DNA from: Sphaerolaimus hirsutus
Lineage: Eukaryota > Nematoda > Chromadorea > Monhysterida > Sphaerolaimidae
Direction: 5' to 3'
Length of the DNA: 64,000 bases
NCBI GenBank assembly: GCA_964036195.1
Contig: OZ038452.1
Span: forward strand, 5,946,704-6,010,703
Program-made: the position numbers and the translations under genes
Notes under the pieces: generated by a model
Seen by the model: only the letters and a program-made list of their open reading frames with translations
The model's database searches: none
What the model was told of the DNA's origin: nothing
In this document: one piece after another, positions 20,599 to 32,200 of the stretch
Numbering within the stretch: the stretch's first letter is position 1
Layout of the letters: each line of letters opens with the position of its first letter

Positions 20599-22407
20599 AT
20601 GGCAAACCGAGGGCCATCTTATGGGCTTTCAAAGGAGCTGGAATTAAAGGTCAGTTATGAGTTGGTCAGTTATCAGTTTAGTAATTTCTTTAATTTTACT
20701 CTTCTTTACGTATAAGTAAACGTGAGTAAATCATTTCCCCCGGTATTTTACAAGTACCGGTATTTTGTCGGGATGGAACGTAAACGTATTTACGCAGTAC
20801 TCGAGTACAGGTAAATACGTATTCATCGAGTAAACGTAAATACGTTCCACAACAATAATGGCACAAAAGTGCGCATTCACGCAGAACGCAGCGCGCTTCA
20901 ACCTGTGCGAGGCGCAGGAGACCCTGCTGTGGCTCAGCGAGTGCCTGGGCGAGCGCACGGCCGTGGTCGGCGACTCCGCCCAGTACTGCGACGTGCTCAG
21001 GGACGGCACGCTGCTATGCAGGTGCGCGCACCAGCTACCGTAGTTCCTCGGAATACCCCCGGGGTTTTTTTCATTTTGAGAGGGTCAATACGTGGGGCGG
21101 GGCTTATTCAAGGGGGGGCTACTATTTTGCCAGGGTTTTTCTAAAATCTCCATTTACTCGGAGGTAGCAAAATTTCCGTTACTTTTAAAAAGTAAGCAAA
21201 ATGTGTGTACAGGAAAATGTACTCACTCAGTACCCCAGCACAGATATTCTTCCAGTAAACGTAAATACGTTTCAACAACAAATGCCCAACGTACGGGCCG
21301 CAGACTGGCCGCGTTGCTGCTGCGGCCGGAGCCGGTGCCGTACCACGAGAAGGCGCGGCAGCCGTTCGTCATGATGGAGAACATCGACACGTTCCTGCGT
21401 GCGGCCAGACGCCTGGGCGTGGCCGACGTGTCCTGCTTCCAGACGGTCGACCTGTACGACCGCACCGGCGCATACAAGGTGGTCGAGTGCCTGCGCTGCC
21501 TCGCCGCCGCCGTGAGTACTTGAGAGGGGTGAACGCTGCTAGGGGGGTTGTGGGGGGGCTGTAGCCCCTCCAGGTTTCCGGGCTCCCGTTCTACATTTTC
21601 CAGAAAGAAAGATAATTTTCGTCGCTTTTACGCTTTCCTGAGAGAAAAATACTCGCATTTACGCTCTCTGGGAAAAAAATACTCGCATTTACGCTTTCTG
21701 CGAAAAAAGTATTTCACTCTAATTTATTAGCAAAAGTGAAAAAATTTACTTTACACTTTCTGTACTCAGGGAGTGGGTAAAAAATAAATAGTATTTCCTC
21801 GAAATACCCCCCTCAAAATGGGCACTATGAACTTATAACCCCCCCCCCTTGAAATACCCCCCCCCCAATTAAGTGTATAGAGAACGTAATGCGGTTTGTG
21901 ATCCGGGAAACGCAGAACACATGTTAAAAACAATGACTGTGTTATGTTAGAACCGGTTATATACTGTATAAGTCCATAGAGTGTTATAAATGGCGGTTTC
22001 TGTTGCATTTTTCGACATTTGTGTACGTTTCAAACAACAATCTAGTACTATGATTTTGAAAAATTTCTGGCAAAATAATAACACCCCCTCAAAATTTCCA
22101 CTCTGAAAAAATAAACCCCCAGGTGGGTAATTCGAGGCAATACGGTACTTTACATTTACACATATTTACTTTGAAAAAAGTTCTGTACTTTCAACACCCT
22201 CGTCGCACGGCGCAGGCGCAACAGCAGGGGTCATCCGTACCGATCCCGCCGTGGGTGGTCAAGCTGGCGGAGCGGCGGCCGCGCACCTGGCACCAGGACA
22301 CCATCAACCGCGGCAACACGGCCATCCCGCTGCAGTACGGCACCAACAAGGGCGCCAGCCAGAAGGGCATGAAGCCCTACGGCCTCTGCAGACAGATCAT
22401 GCCTTGA
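20599..22407 (+). CDS. transgelin/calponin-family actin-binding protein (4 exons)
   Basis: Exons: 20599-20649, 20885-21021, 21304-21511, 22216-22407; 195 residues, intron phases 0, 2, 0. The N-terminus MANRGPSYGLSKEL is the classic transgelin start. Residues ~20-135 form one calponin-homology domain (LRDGTLLC, then MENIDTFLRAARRLGV, then FQTVDLYD). Residues ~169-194 are a single calponin-like repeat (IPLQYGTNKGASQKGM) and the protein ends CRQIMP. Length matches transgelins and insect muscle protein 20 (about 185-200). Members bind and bundle actin filaments in muscle or cortex. The exon 4 acceptor could also be 12 bp further in (22228). Introns 1-3 are filled by repeats to within ~20-40 bp of the exons. 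Vertebrate paralogue numbering is not implied. Confidence 0.93.
21789..22147. mobile_element. poly-G MITE in transgelin intron 3
   Basis: Ends AGTATTTCCTCGAAATACCC and TTCGAGGCAATACGGTA, with C runs inside. Intron 3 (21512-22215) is otherwise a GTAAACG-family copy flanking this MITE on both sides (21587-21788 and 22148-22196), so the MITE landed in an older repeat. Confidence 0.65.
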
Positions 22408-22788
22408 CTAGCGCGGCCACCGCGCACGTGTTTTTTTTCCCGCGGCCAGTCCCGCACTCGGTCGAAATGTCACGTAATGTGTGAAGCGGCCGGTAAAATG
22501 GATGGGTGTATTTATTCAGTAAAATCAGGGCATCCTGTAAAATACCCACTCGTGTTTTACCGGCCGCTTTACATCATAGATGACATTTGATAAATTCATT
22601 AGACACTTTGCTTTTTACAGAGCGCGGGACTGGCCCCGACACATTTAGAAATGGTGGGTAATGTACGCGAAGCACCTAGAATGGGGTTGTCCCGAAAAAT
22701 ATGTCGGCGTTGGCATGTTGTATTATTTGATTCTGGTAATATACACAGTCAGTATTAATTTACTAAATTCTTGTGAAATGCATTTACA

Positions 22789-23686
22789 TGGTCCGGCTGA
22801 AAAGTCCCCGGGCAGTGCTCGCTATTCGCGCTAGGAGTAAGCTACGGCCATAAAATTTAGACAGGTTAAGATATCAGGTGTTTCGAGTTTTCACCCAAAA
22901 TTTCACCACTCTAGCTCCACCCACTGCGGAACTGCGGGGGTCACAATTTTGGTCATTTTGTACTGACGTACAAATGGTGCTCCAGCTCAATGCTCCTTTG
23001 AATTGTGATCATGAAATTTTGGCTAGTGTAAGCCACCAGTGTTGTAATGTGCTGATAGTATTCAACAATTTCATCAACATCATTGCTATTAGGGTAAAAT
23101 CAATATGCAGATCAGGGTGATGTGCAAGAAACATGGGAACTGTGATGGATGGTTTTGGTAATCATCTGAGATCATGTTGTATTGCAGTGATTTTAATGTT
23201 GTTTTGAAATGTGCAGTAAATGAATTATGTGAATAAAATTTCCCTGTTTCATTACTAATGTGTAGTGGATACATTACTTGTGTTCAACAGCAGTGAGTAG
23301 ACTCCAAGGGGGGCTATTTTGAGAAGGAGAGGCATAATGATGAATTTGGTAGTGAGAGTAGTAACAGTAATGACAATATGGACTAGGCTTATGATATCAT
23401 AGCTAATGTTGGTTAGTGCTGGCACATTGCCAACACTGGTGGCTTACACGAGCCAAAGTTTCATGATCACAACTTAAAGCAGCATTGAGCTAGAGCACCA
23501 TTTGTACATCAGTACAAAATGACCGAAATTCTAACCCCCACAGTTCCGCAGTGGGTGGAGCTAGAGGGGTGAAATTTTGGGTGAAAACTCAAAACACCTG
23601 ATATCTTAACCTGTCAAAATCGTATGACCGTAGCTTACCCCTAGCGCGAATGGCGAGCACTGCCCGGGGACTTTTCAGCCGGACCA
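22789..23686. mobile_element. foldback element with ~250-bp inverted arms
   Basis: Left end TGGTCCGGCTGAAAAGTCCC, right end GGGACTTTTCAGCCGGACCA. The arms are about 250 bp each, about 90% alike by eye. The ~400-bp loop is AT-rich without a transposase frame. The terminal GGCTGAAAAGTCCC resembles mariner-type ends, but I see no clear TA duplication. Confidence 0.75.
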
Positions 23687-23689
23687 AGT

Positions 23690-25113
23690 ACAATCTTTGT
23701 GTAGCAACAAATTGCAAAAAATACCTATTTCCTCGAAATACCCACAGGCCGTTTATTACTTCGCCAACAACTTCTTTTTGAGGGGGGGGGGTATTATTTC
23801 CCCAGGTCGCTCAGGACTGGAGGTATTTCGAGAGTTGTCAATTGGGTTAATGCGATGAAATATGGTAGAATATTAGCAGATATACGTTACAGTAATTCAC
23901 CAGCACCCCACCGTAAATCAAAATTGTGCCAAAGATAATACTCACTCAAATAACTCATTACAACATCAAAGTACTCAGTAGATTCGAAAAAGACACATCG
24001 ATATTTACGCCACTGTACTTCACTTTTTTTACAACGAACTTTTCTCAATTAATTTTTTTCGAACACTGCGAAAATGTTTGCGAATTTCTTTTTGCCATCA
24101 GTGTGCATTGCCATAAAAGTGCGCAATTAACTGAATTTTTACCGTTATCTCAAAATCGCGTGGTGCTTTGGCAAATAAATAGCTCAAAAACTTGCCCTCT
24201 GCAATAATCTTTTCTCTACAAACGTATACCCTATATTCCCAAATTGGTTCCAACTGCCAGCTGCGCGAAGATAAAATTGTTCCCTCAACAAAAAAAGTCC
24301 GACGAAAAACCCCCCTGGGGAACTAGGTAATAGAGGATTTACGGTATTTACACACAATCCCCGAGAGAGGATTTCACAAAAATACTCCTATAATAAATTA
24401 AACCGCAACAAAACAACGTAGGCATTATCAAGCAAATTTGAATACATTTAAAAATTGTTTTTAGATAGAATACAACATGTTTATTTGACAAAAATATTCT
24501 GCATTAAAAACTGTCAAAAATGCACTGCAATAAATACACCTTAAATACCTACCCAATATGGGAACAAAAACGATGAAATATTTTGTTCTGGTGCCTAGAT
24601 ATGGGCTTGCGCACACTGGTTTTCACGCGAAATTTCGAAAACTCACAAATCAGCTTAGAACGCATTTGAGTTTTCTACAATGAAGTGGCCGTAAACTACA
24701 GTTGACAGAGATTAAAAACGACTCATTGTGGAAACTCCCAATGAATGCAATACAGGTAAAAAGTGCATACAAAACATAAAAGCACATGCGGCAGCCGGTT
24801 GCCAATCGGGAAATCACGCTTCAATAAACAAGAATAAATAATACAACGCCAACAGGGGTGGAAAGATTTTGACCCCCTGGGGGTGGATAGATGGCAAATC
24901 GCTCCCCTAGAGGGATAGATAGTTGAAATTGTATTTTAGGAGGAGGTTGCGGGGGGGGGGGGTTGGGGGTATTAGGGGGGGGGGGGTTCGCGGTGGTTTA
25001 ATATAGGTATAGGCTTTTTCAAGATGTAGAAGGGAGGAAAGTGATAAAAAGTAAAATTTCGCAAAGATCGCACCAGAAAGATAGATACCTGGGCGATTGG
25101 GGGGAGGGAGTGG
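23690..25113. repeat. intergenic repeats
   Basis: 23727-23870 is a broken poly-G MITE (CCTCGAAATACCC). 24300-24350 carries one MITE end (GAGGATTTACGGTA). 24600-24750 resembles the foldback at 47579-47778. 24850-25110 belongs to the family with GATAGATAGC and G runs seen also at ~55600, 59630 and 63150. No exon found. Confidence 0.4.
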
Positions 25114-25270
25114 CCCCACACACGCTAGTTGACATCGACACCAAATGTCAACTGGTTCCATTCCCAATTCAAAGCTTGCGTTTGGAGGTCGACCTTCGGC
25201 TCGTCAGCAAGCTTTGAATCGGGATCAGCACCAGTTGACATATGGTGTCGATGTCAACTAGCGTGTGGGG
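25114..25270. repeat. 157-bp palindrome
   Basis: CCCCACACACGCTAGTTGAC at the left is the reverse complement of the right end GTCAACTAGCGTGTGGGG, and the arms continue to a short centre near 25190. It lies inside a repeat with GATAGAT words. Confidence 0.7.
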
Positions 25271-25538
25271 GCCCAGTCCAGGGAAAGAAGTTTAAAAATC
25301 TGCCTCCGTGGTAGATAAATAGCAGGGCGATTTCCTACCCCTGTATGACAAGTAACAAACGAAATACAGGGAGAATTAAAGGTAAATCTTTTACCTACAG
25401 CACATTACAAACTTCACTTGACACTTAATAGCCTTCGAGATTTATAGAAGCTCAGCATACAACAGAATCAATCTAGCCAAAATTCAAAAATACAATTGCA
25501 CTGGTAAAATGTGGCAATGGCGAAGCCACTCGAAATGG

Positions 25539-25972
25539 TGTTGCATGCACGGTAGTAGAGCAAGTGGGCGGTCGTGCTACCGGCGTGCAAATGTTCGCGT
25601 TTCGAAAGACCAGCGCGTGGACTGTTGACGGAGCGAGTGTCAATTCCACAGGGTGCTGGGCGACCGAGGATGTGATACGTTCGCGTGGGTGTGGTTTGTG
25701 TGGTTTTCAGTCACAAAACGTCGCCAAGCGACAAGTGAACTCAAAGTGTTTTCATCTCGGGTTCATGGATCGGCCCCGGGGGGCAAATGAAAGCGAGGGA
25801 AAAGAACAGAAAATCAACCGTAACATGGAATGCATGACTTTGCCTACTCGATTCCGCTTGGAACCTAAATATTGCGGGTTCTAACCTAATGGCGCATGCA
25901 ATGCGCCGCGGACATTTATCATGCGTCACAAAATCGTAAAAGAACAGCCTTTGCCCTTGCGCGCGGGCAACA
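25539..25972 (-). repeat. 3' LTR of the gypsy element
   Basis: 434-bp direct repeat of 33530-33963. The plus-strand 106-codon frame present in both copies is only carried by the repeat. Confidence 0.95.
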
Positions 25973-25984
25973 CCCCCCCCCATG
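25973..25984 (-). promoter_or_regulatory. polypurine tract
   Basis: Read on the minus strand, GCATGGGGGGGGG lies directly before the TGTTGCC start of the 3' LTR, the expected place for the plus-strand primer of reverse transcription. Confidence 0.8.
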
Positions 25985-26297
25985 CCACAAGAGGGGGCAG
26001 AAAAAAAGAAAACGTTCACTCATCCGCCGCAAAACGTGATTAGGGAAAAAATGAATAAAATAAAATGATACCCGTTAGCATACTTTTCAAACCCGTAAAA
26101 CCGTAAATAAATAAAAATAAATAGGGTGAGTAGGATTAAATTCAAAATCGACTGGAAAAAATAAATAAAACCCGTGTCAGAACACTCGTTTTCATACAAA
26201 TAAGTGAAAAATTCAGCCGCCGTTTCAAAATCAAAAAATTCGCAGTCAAAATTTCACATTTTCCTTCTAAACTCCGCCCTCAAACTCAAAACTGCCC

Positions 26298-29200
26298 TTA
26301 TTTCTTCCTACTGATGCGCGGCCGCTTGAAACTGGTCGTCGGGATGTCCGCCCGTGTTTCTTCGTCGCCCGAACTGGCGCCAAGCGGCGTCGCTTCGCGC
26401 CGCGATGCTTTCCGGCTGCTGCTTGGCTGTAGTGGCGACAACAGGGGGTGCAGCCTTGTGAATGGGTAAAACGGCATGTTCCCGCTCCTCTGTACCTTCG
26501 GCGGGGTCCCAGGGGGGCTGGCGGGCAGTAGATCCTCGCCGCTCAGACCGCCGTAATCTAACTCGGGTTCCGGTTCCGGTACCGGTGGCAGTGCCGGTGC
26601 CGGGGCGGTGCGTGGTGTGCTGGCCGGCTGTGGGGGCGTCAACGCTTTTTTCATTGAGTCAATTTCCTCGGCTAACGTGTCCACGCGGTGGTGGGCGGCT
26701 GCGGCCTCGTTCCTGGCGTGCTGTAGTTCGTGCTGCTGCTGCGCGAGCTGGCTGCGCAGGCCGTCGCGCTCCGTGCGCACCCGATGCTCGGCGTTCAGAG
26801 ACCATCTGAGCGTCGACTGATTTTTTATTTTTGTGTGAATTGAATCGCCAGCCGTATTTGAACACCCCTTAACATGGGTAGGGCTTCGTGAGGTTTCAGC
26901 GTCAAATTTTCGAGCGCAGATGACAGGAGCGTGACGCAATTCTCGAGGTCGGCAATTTTCGATGTGGCTGTGACAAGGGGGGGGAAATTTCGATTTTTCC
27001 CTTTGATTGCATACTCGTTTGACATCATTCTCACCGATTTTTTGGGGCGGTTGTTTGGGCGTCGGGAGTAGCGATTTTGTTGTCTTTGCCGCCGCCGCCG
27101 CACCGTTTTCTGTGCCGTTTGACAAAAGTTTGTATTTTTGTGCGCTGTTCCAAAATACACGATATTTTGGCTTACGTCTGTTTGTTTCTCCTGCCGCGGC
27201 CGCAGCCATGCGGTCGGCCCGATCAGGTTGGCTCGGCGCGTCGGGTGCCGTCGGGCGTGTCTCTGAGGCGGAACTTTGGCCGTGTGCCAAAAACTTCGGC
27301 TGCCGTGTGTTTACAAAAATCCAATCATTCCCACCTTCAGTGTTCCGGGCGGTTGAGACGCTGCGGCGGGGAATTCGCTTCGTTGACTGGGCCGCCGCTC
27401 GGTTTTTGTTCGCCGTGGCTCGCACCAGTCTCACTTGGGCTTGTTCTTGCTGCTCGGATGGGGGTGCCTGGTTTTGGGGGGGTTCGTGTGTTGATTGTGC
27501 GCTGTCGTGAACTGTTTGTGCACGCCGTATGTGACCTACCCACTGCACCGGTTCGTGCTGCCTACGTGGGGCTGGCTCCGGTCGCGGTAATAGCGATTCT
27601 TGCAGTTGCGGTGCGGTTGGTGCTTGAACCACTACTGAGGTGGGCGGCCGCCTGCGTGCGCCCTCGTGCTCGCCTGTCTTGCCGTTGTCAGTGTTTGAGG
27701 CCATGCTGTTTGGTGTTTTGTTCGACTCTGCCAATGGGCTGTTATTGTTGTTGTTTTTAAATTTTTCCGGACTTGCGAATACGAGTGTATCTACCGGCGT
27801 TCTTTGGATATGATCTCCCATATCCAAAAGGGCTATTGATTTATCTATGCCGACGATGACGTACGGTCCGGTTCGCAGTGGTTGAATCTTTTTCTCCACT
27901 GACATGCCCCATTTTGTGTCTTTGTACACGTGATCCCCTATTTTTAGTTCCATCCCTGATTTTTTATCGTGTGCGCGCTTGTACCTTTCTTGGGCATTGC
28001 GCAATTGCGTTTTGGCCTGTTGCCAAGCGGTTTGTAGGTCGCTTGTTCTTTGTGCTGCGGTTGGGATTTGTGTTATAAGTGCTCGCAACGTTGTTTGAAG
28101 TCGTGTGTTACTGCTGGGCGGGCTCTGTTGAGCCTCATCACTATTTGGTTGGTTTTTCAAGCCGTCTCCTTGGAGGAGAGATGGCATGTAGCCAAAAAGT
28201 AACTCGAATGGTGCGTGTGCTACGTCTCTGTTGTATGCGACGTTCATTCGCAAGGCCAATTCTGGTAGTGCTGCGGGCCAGTTCCGTGAATTGGAGTTTT
28301 TGTGTGCCCACTGTCGTACTAGTTGCTCTACGCTTCGTATGGCTCTCTCTGCCAGGCCATTGGACTGTGAATGGTATGGCGTTGTGGTTCGTAACTTGAA
28401 TCCCCATTTCCGTGCTAGTTGTGTCATATCTTTGTTAATGAATTCCGTGCCGTTGTCGCTAACCAGCTCTGCTGGTGGTCCGAATCGGTGAATGACGTAT
28501 TTCTCCAGCGCTTGAGTTACTGCGCTGCCCGTCAGCTGCCGCAGCGGTGCTAATGCGACTGCCCTTGTGAGATAATCTACTGCCACGAGCATGTGTTTAC
28601 ACCCGTTGAATTCTGGCATGGGTGTGGTGTCTACAGCCACTTTTTGCCATGGCTGTGTTCCCGGGCTGACTGGGAATAGCGGGCTGAACCCTTTGCGTTG
28701 GCCGTCTTTGGTGATTTTGCACACGTGGCATGTTTTGGCCCATTCTTCCGCTTCCTGCCGCATTTGTGGCCAGGCGGCCGCATGGCTGATTTGCTGCACC
28801 ATTCTTTCTGCTCCCCCATGCGTGCCTAAAAGTCCCGCATGCGCTTTGTTCAGAATCCATTCGCGCATGTGTTTTGGTGCTAGTGGTTGCGGGCCTTGTG
28901 GTCCCTTGTAGTAGACTGTGTCGTTGACTACTGTGAACTGGGCGTTGTTGATCTCGTTGTTTTTTATTTTCATTTTCAATTGTGCGCATTCTGGATCTTT
29001 GTTTTGTTCTTTTTCCCAGTTTACTGTTGACTGAGTGCAACGGGACATGTGCGGGCATAATTCTTCTATTGGGATTCGAATGCTTTCGCTGGCCCTTTGG
29101 AATGCGGCTGTGTCGATATCGTTGATCGGGTTTCGGCTCAGAGCATCTGCAACTACATTTTGTTCTCCTGGGCAATATTCTATTGACAGGTCTTTGAGTG

Positions 29201-32200
29201 ACAGTCTCATTGCCCAGCGGTGAGTCCACCGCTCGATTTTTCCGTGGGCTGGTTTTGTCAGGGCGTTGACTAGTGCTTTGTGATCTGTTCTTAGGATCAC
29301 TTTCTGCCCATCTATGTAGTCCCCTAATCTGTCCAGTGCCCATGTGCATGCCAGGGCTTCTTTCTCGATAGTTGACCAATTTTTGTGCGTGGTCGGTAGT
29401 CGTTTGGATATAAATGAGACTGGTCTGAGTTGATCTGGGTTTTTTCTGTCTTTCTGCATCAGTACCGCTCCTAACCCGATGTCGCATGCATCTGTGTACA
29501 GGTAGTACTCCTTGGATCTGTCTGGGTGCGCCAGTACTGGTGCTTTGCTGAGCTTTTGCTTCAGTGTTTCATATGCATTTTTCGCTTCTGCGGTCCAATT
29601 GCTGTGTGCGGGTATTGGATCATTTCCCTTGACCCGGTATTTACCTTTCGCCATTTCGTTTAATGGCGCGGCCATTCGGTGGAACCCTGGGATGTGTTGG
29701 CTGAAATAGCCTGCTTTTCCCAGAAACGTTTTTATTTCTTGTTTGGTTGTTGGTGTTGCCATTTCCAGAATTGCGGCGATGTTGCTCCGTTTTGGTGCGA
29801 TGCCGTTTTTGCTCAGTTCAAATCCGAGAAATTTCACTTCTGTGCAAAAGAAATGGCATTTTTCTGGCTTTAGTCTGATTCCTGCCCATTTAAGTCTGTG
29901 AAATAGCTGGACGAGGTGTTGCATGTGTTCTTCTGGCTCGTTGCTGGCCACCAGGCAATCGTCAATGTATGCAAAGAATGCTGGGCGCTCTGGTTCGCGG
30001 TTTAATCCTGTCAACACGCAGTCCATGAGTCTCTGGAAACTCGCCCCCGCGTTTTTTAGGCCTAGCGGCATGCGGGTGTAACTATATTGCCCCTTGCTGC
30101 ACACAAATGATACCATGTCCCTGGTTGCTGGGTCTGAGATGGTAACATTGTAATACCCGAAACTGGCGTCCATTGTTGAAAATATTCCCCGCCCGCTCAT
30201 TTGTTGGAACATGTCCGAGATCCGTGGCAGGGGGTATGCGTCGCGTACCGTGACGTCGTTCAGTTTCCGAAAGTCGAGACATAGTCGGTAGTCTGATTTC
30301 CCTTTGGGGACGATCACTAGGGGAAATGCCCATGGTGATGCTGAGGGTACAATCAGTTTTTTCTTTATCATCTCGTCGATTGTTCTCCACACGAATGCCC
30401 TTTTTGGCGGTGTTTCAAATCGGGCTGCGCATTTTATTGGTTCGGCGCCTGGTACCAATTCGATGACGTGCTCCGTGACTTGGGTTTCCCCTATGTCATA
30501 TTCGCTGAGGCTGAACAGGCCTTCCTGCTGGCCCAGTAGATTTTTGAATCTTTCCTGCAAATTTTCTGGGAGCGCATTTCGGCTCTCTTTCGGGAATCGT
30601 GTCCAAATTTCGTTGATTCGCTGCTGTTCATCTTCTGTCAGTTTTCTTTCTGTCGGTGTTTTTTGCACTGGTTCTGGTGGTGTGGGCAATTCTTTGGTCC
30701 CCTGCGCTGTTTCTTGTTCTGTCTCGTCTGCCACCAGGACTTGTGTCGTGGTGAATATCTCCGCAATTTTTGTGTATGCTGGGATATGCTGGTCTCGTCC
30801 CGTGGTGTTTGTGACATACAGGGGGAAGTCTGCCTCTGCTAGCCACTCACTTGACGTGTGAAAAATGGCGTCGCACGTGATTCCCGGGATTGTTTCTGTC
30901 AGCGTTCCTTCCCAATTTCTGATAAATGGGTCAATCGTGTACGCCACTCGTGAGCCATCTGCTGCGTGAGTCGGTAGCGTCGTTTGTTTGTCGAGGCCCA
31001 CTTTGACTTGGTATTGTTGTCCCGCCAGAATTGTGACATTTTGCACTGTGTGCACGTTCGCTGTGCGAAATGTTGCGTCCTCAGTTTCTTCTGTTTTCCG
31101 CACTCCCATGATTTCTGTGAACTCTTGTGACAACCTTTCTAGCTCTTGGTGGGCTGTCTTCACTATTTGGAGTTTGCCCCAAATGGCGGCTCGGCCGATC
31201 AACAGGGGGTCCGCCGGTGGTAGGAATTCTGCTAATTTAACTACCGCTGGTAGTGTGTCCTCGTGACTGACCCCGTCCGGTGTTTCATGTGTCGCTGTGA
31301 TGTCATAAATTCGCAGCCATTCGCCTTTTATGATGTTTCCTGATGTGCGAATGTGACTGCCCGCATATGGGCGGAATTTCTGCCGCTCTATTTTTGGGTT
31401 CAGGCCAGCTTTTTCCCAGATTGCCTCTAATGTGGTGTCTTCGATAAAAAGTCCGATGTTGCATCCTGTGTCAATGTGCCCTTTGACTGGGACGCCGTGT
31501 ATTGTGATCGTGGCCATTGGGTCTGGGTTGGTTGTCAATTTGCTGTATTCTACTTCTTCCACTTTTGTGCTTGCAATTCCGGGTACCCAATCTTCTATGT
31601 CCCCCCAGTCTTCATCACTCTCAATGTCGGACAATTTCTCATCTCCCGTTTCCGTTGTGTATCGGCTTACTATTTCAGGTTCTTTGTTCATGGGAATTCC
31701 GAGTTCTGCACATTTGCGAGTCATAATCTGTTTGGCTTTTTCGTCGGTTTTCCCTTGTCTCTCGTTATTTTGCCTGATGGTTCGTGCGTGATCTGGCTTG
31801 AATTCTGGCGATGCTGGGTTGATAAAGCATTTACTGGGGTGGTGCATCATTGGGTTTCTGTGCAGGTAGTATGTGCACCATGCGCCCTTGTAATCTTTCG
31901 GATCCATCGTGGCGCGCGCTGCGTCTTGGGTTTCCTCTTCTGTGGATTTGTAGATTTTTTGCTCTTGTTGCCACCTCTGGTCTGTGTTGCGCCGCTCTCC
32001 TTGCCAGTTTCTGTTCCAGCCATATTTTTGTCGGCCTTTCTGGTTTTGCTCCTCTTTGCGTTGCGTGCGCATTCTCTCCACTTCGATGCGCGCGGCGTCC
32101 ATTTGCGTTATGGCCCTGTTCAATGTGCATGCTTTGTCCATCCAGCGGGTGCGCCACATATACCAACATGAGGAGGGCACTAGTTTTGGGACCTCTGAGA

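Noticed and set aside
22789..23686. Full mariner transposon
   Set aside because: Ends recall mariner but there is no transposase frame and no clear TA duplication, so only a foldback element is called.
25564..25884. 106-codon plus-strand frame, duplicated at 33555-33875
   Set aside because: It lies wholly in the LTRs, antisense to the element; the duplicate exists because the LTRs are copies.
26298..27765. Tail of the gypsy frame as an envelope gene
   Set aside because: No signal peptide, no transmembrane segment, no fusion-peptide-like region and no separate frame.
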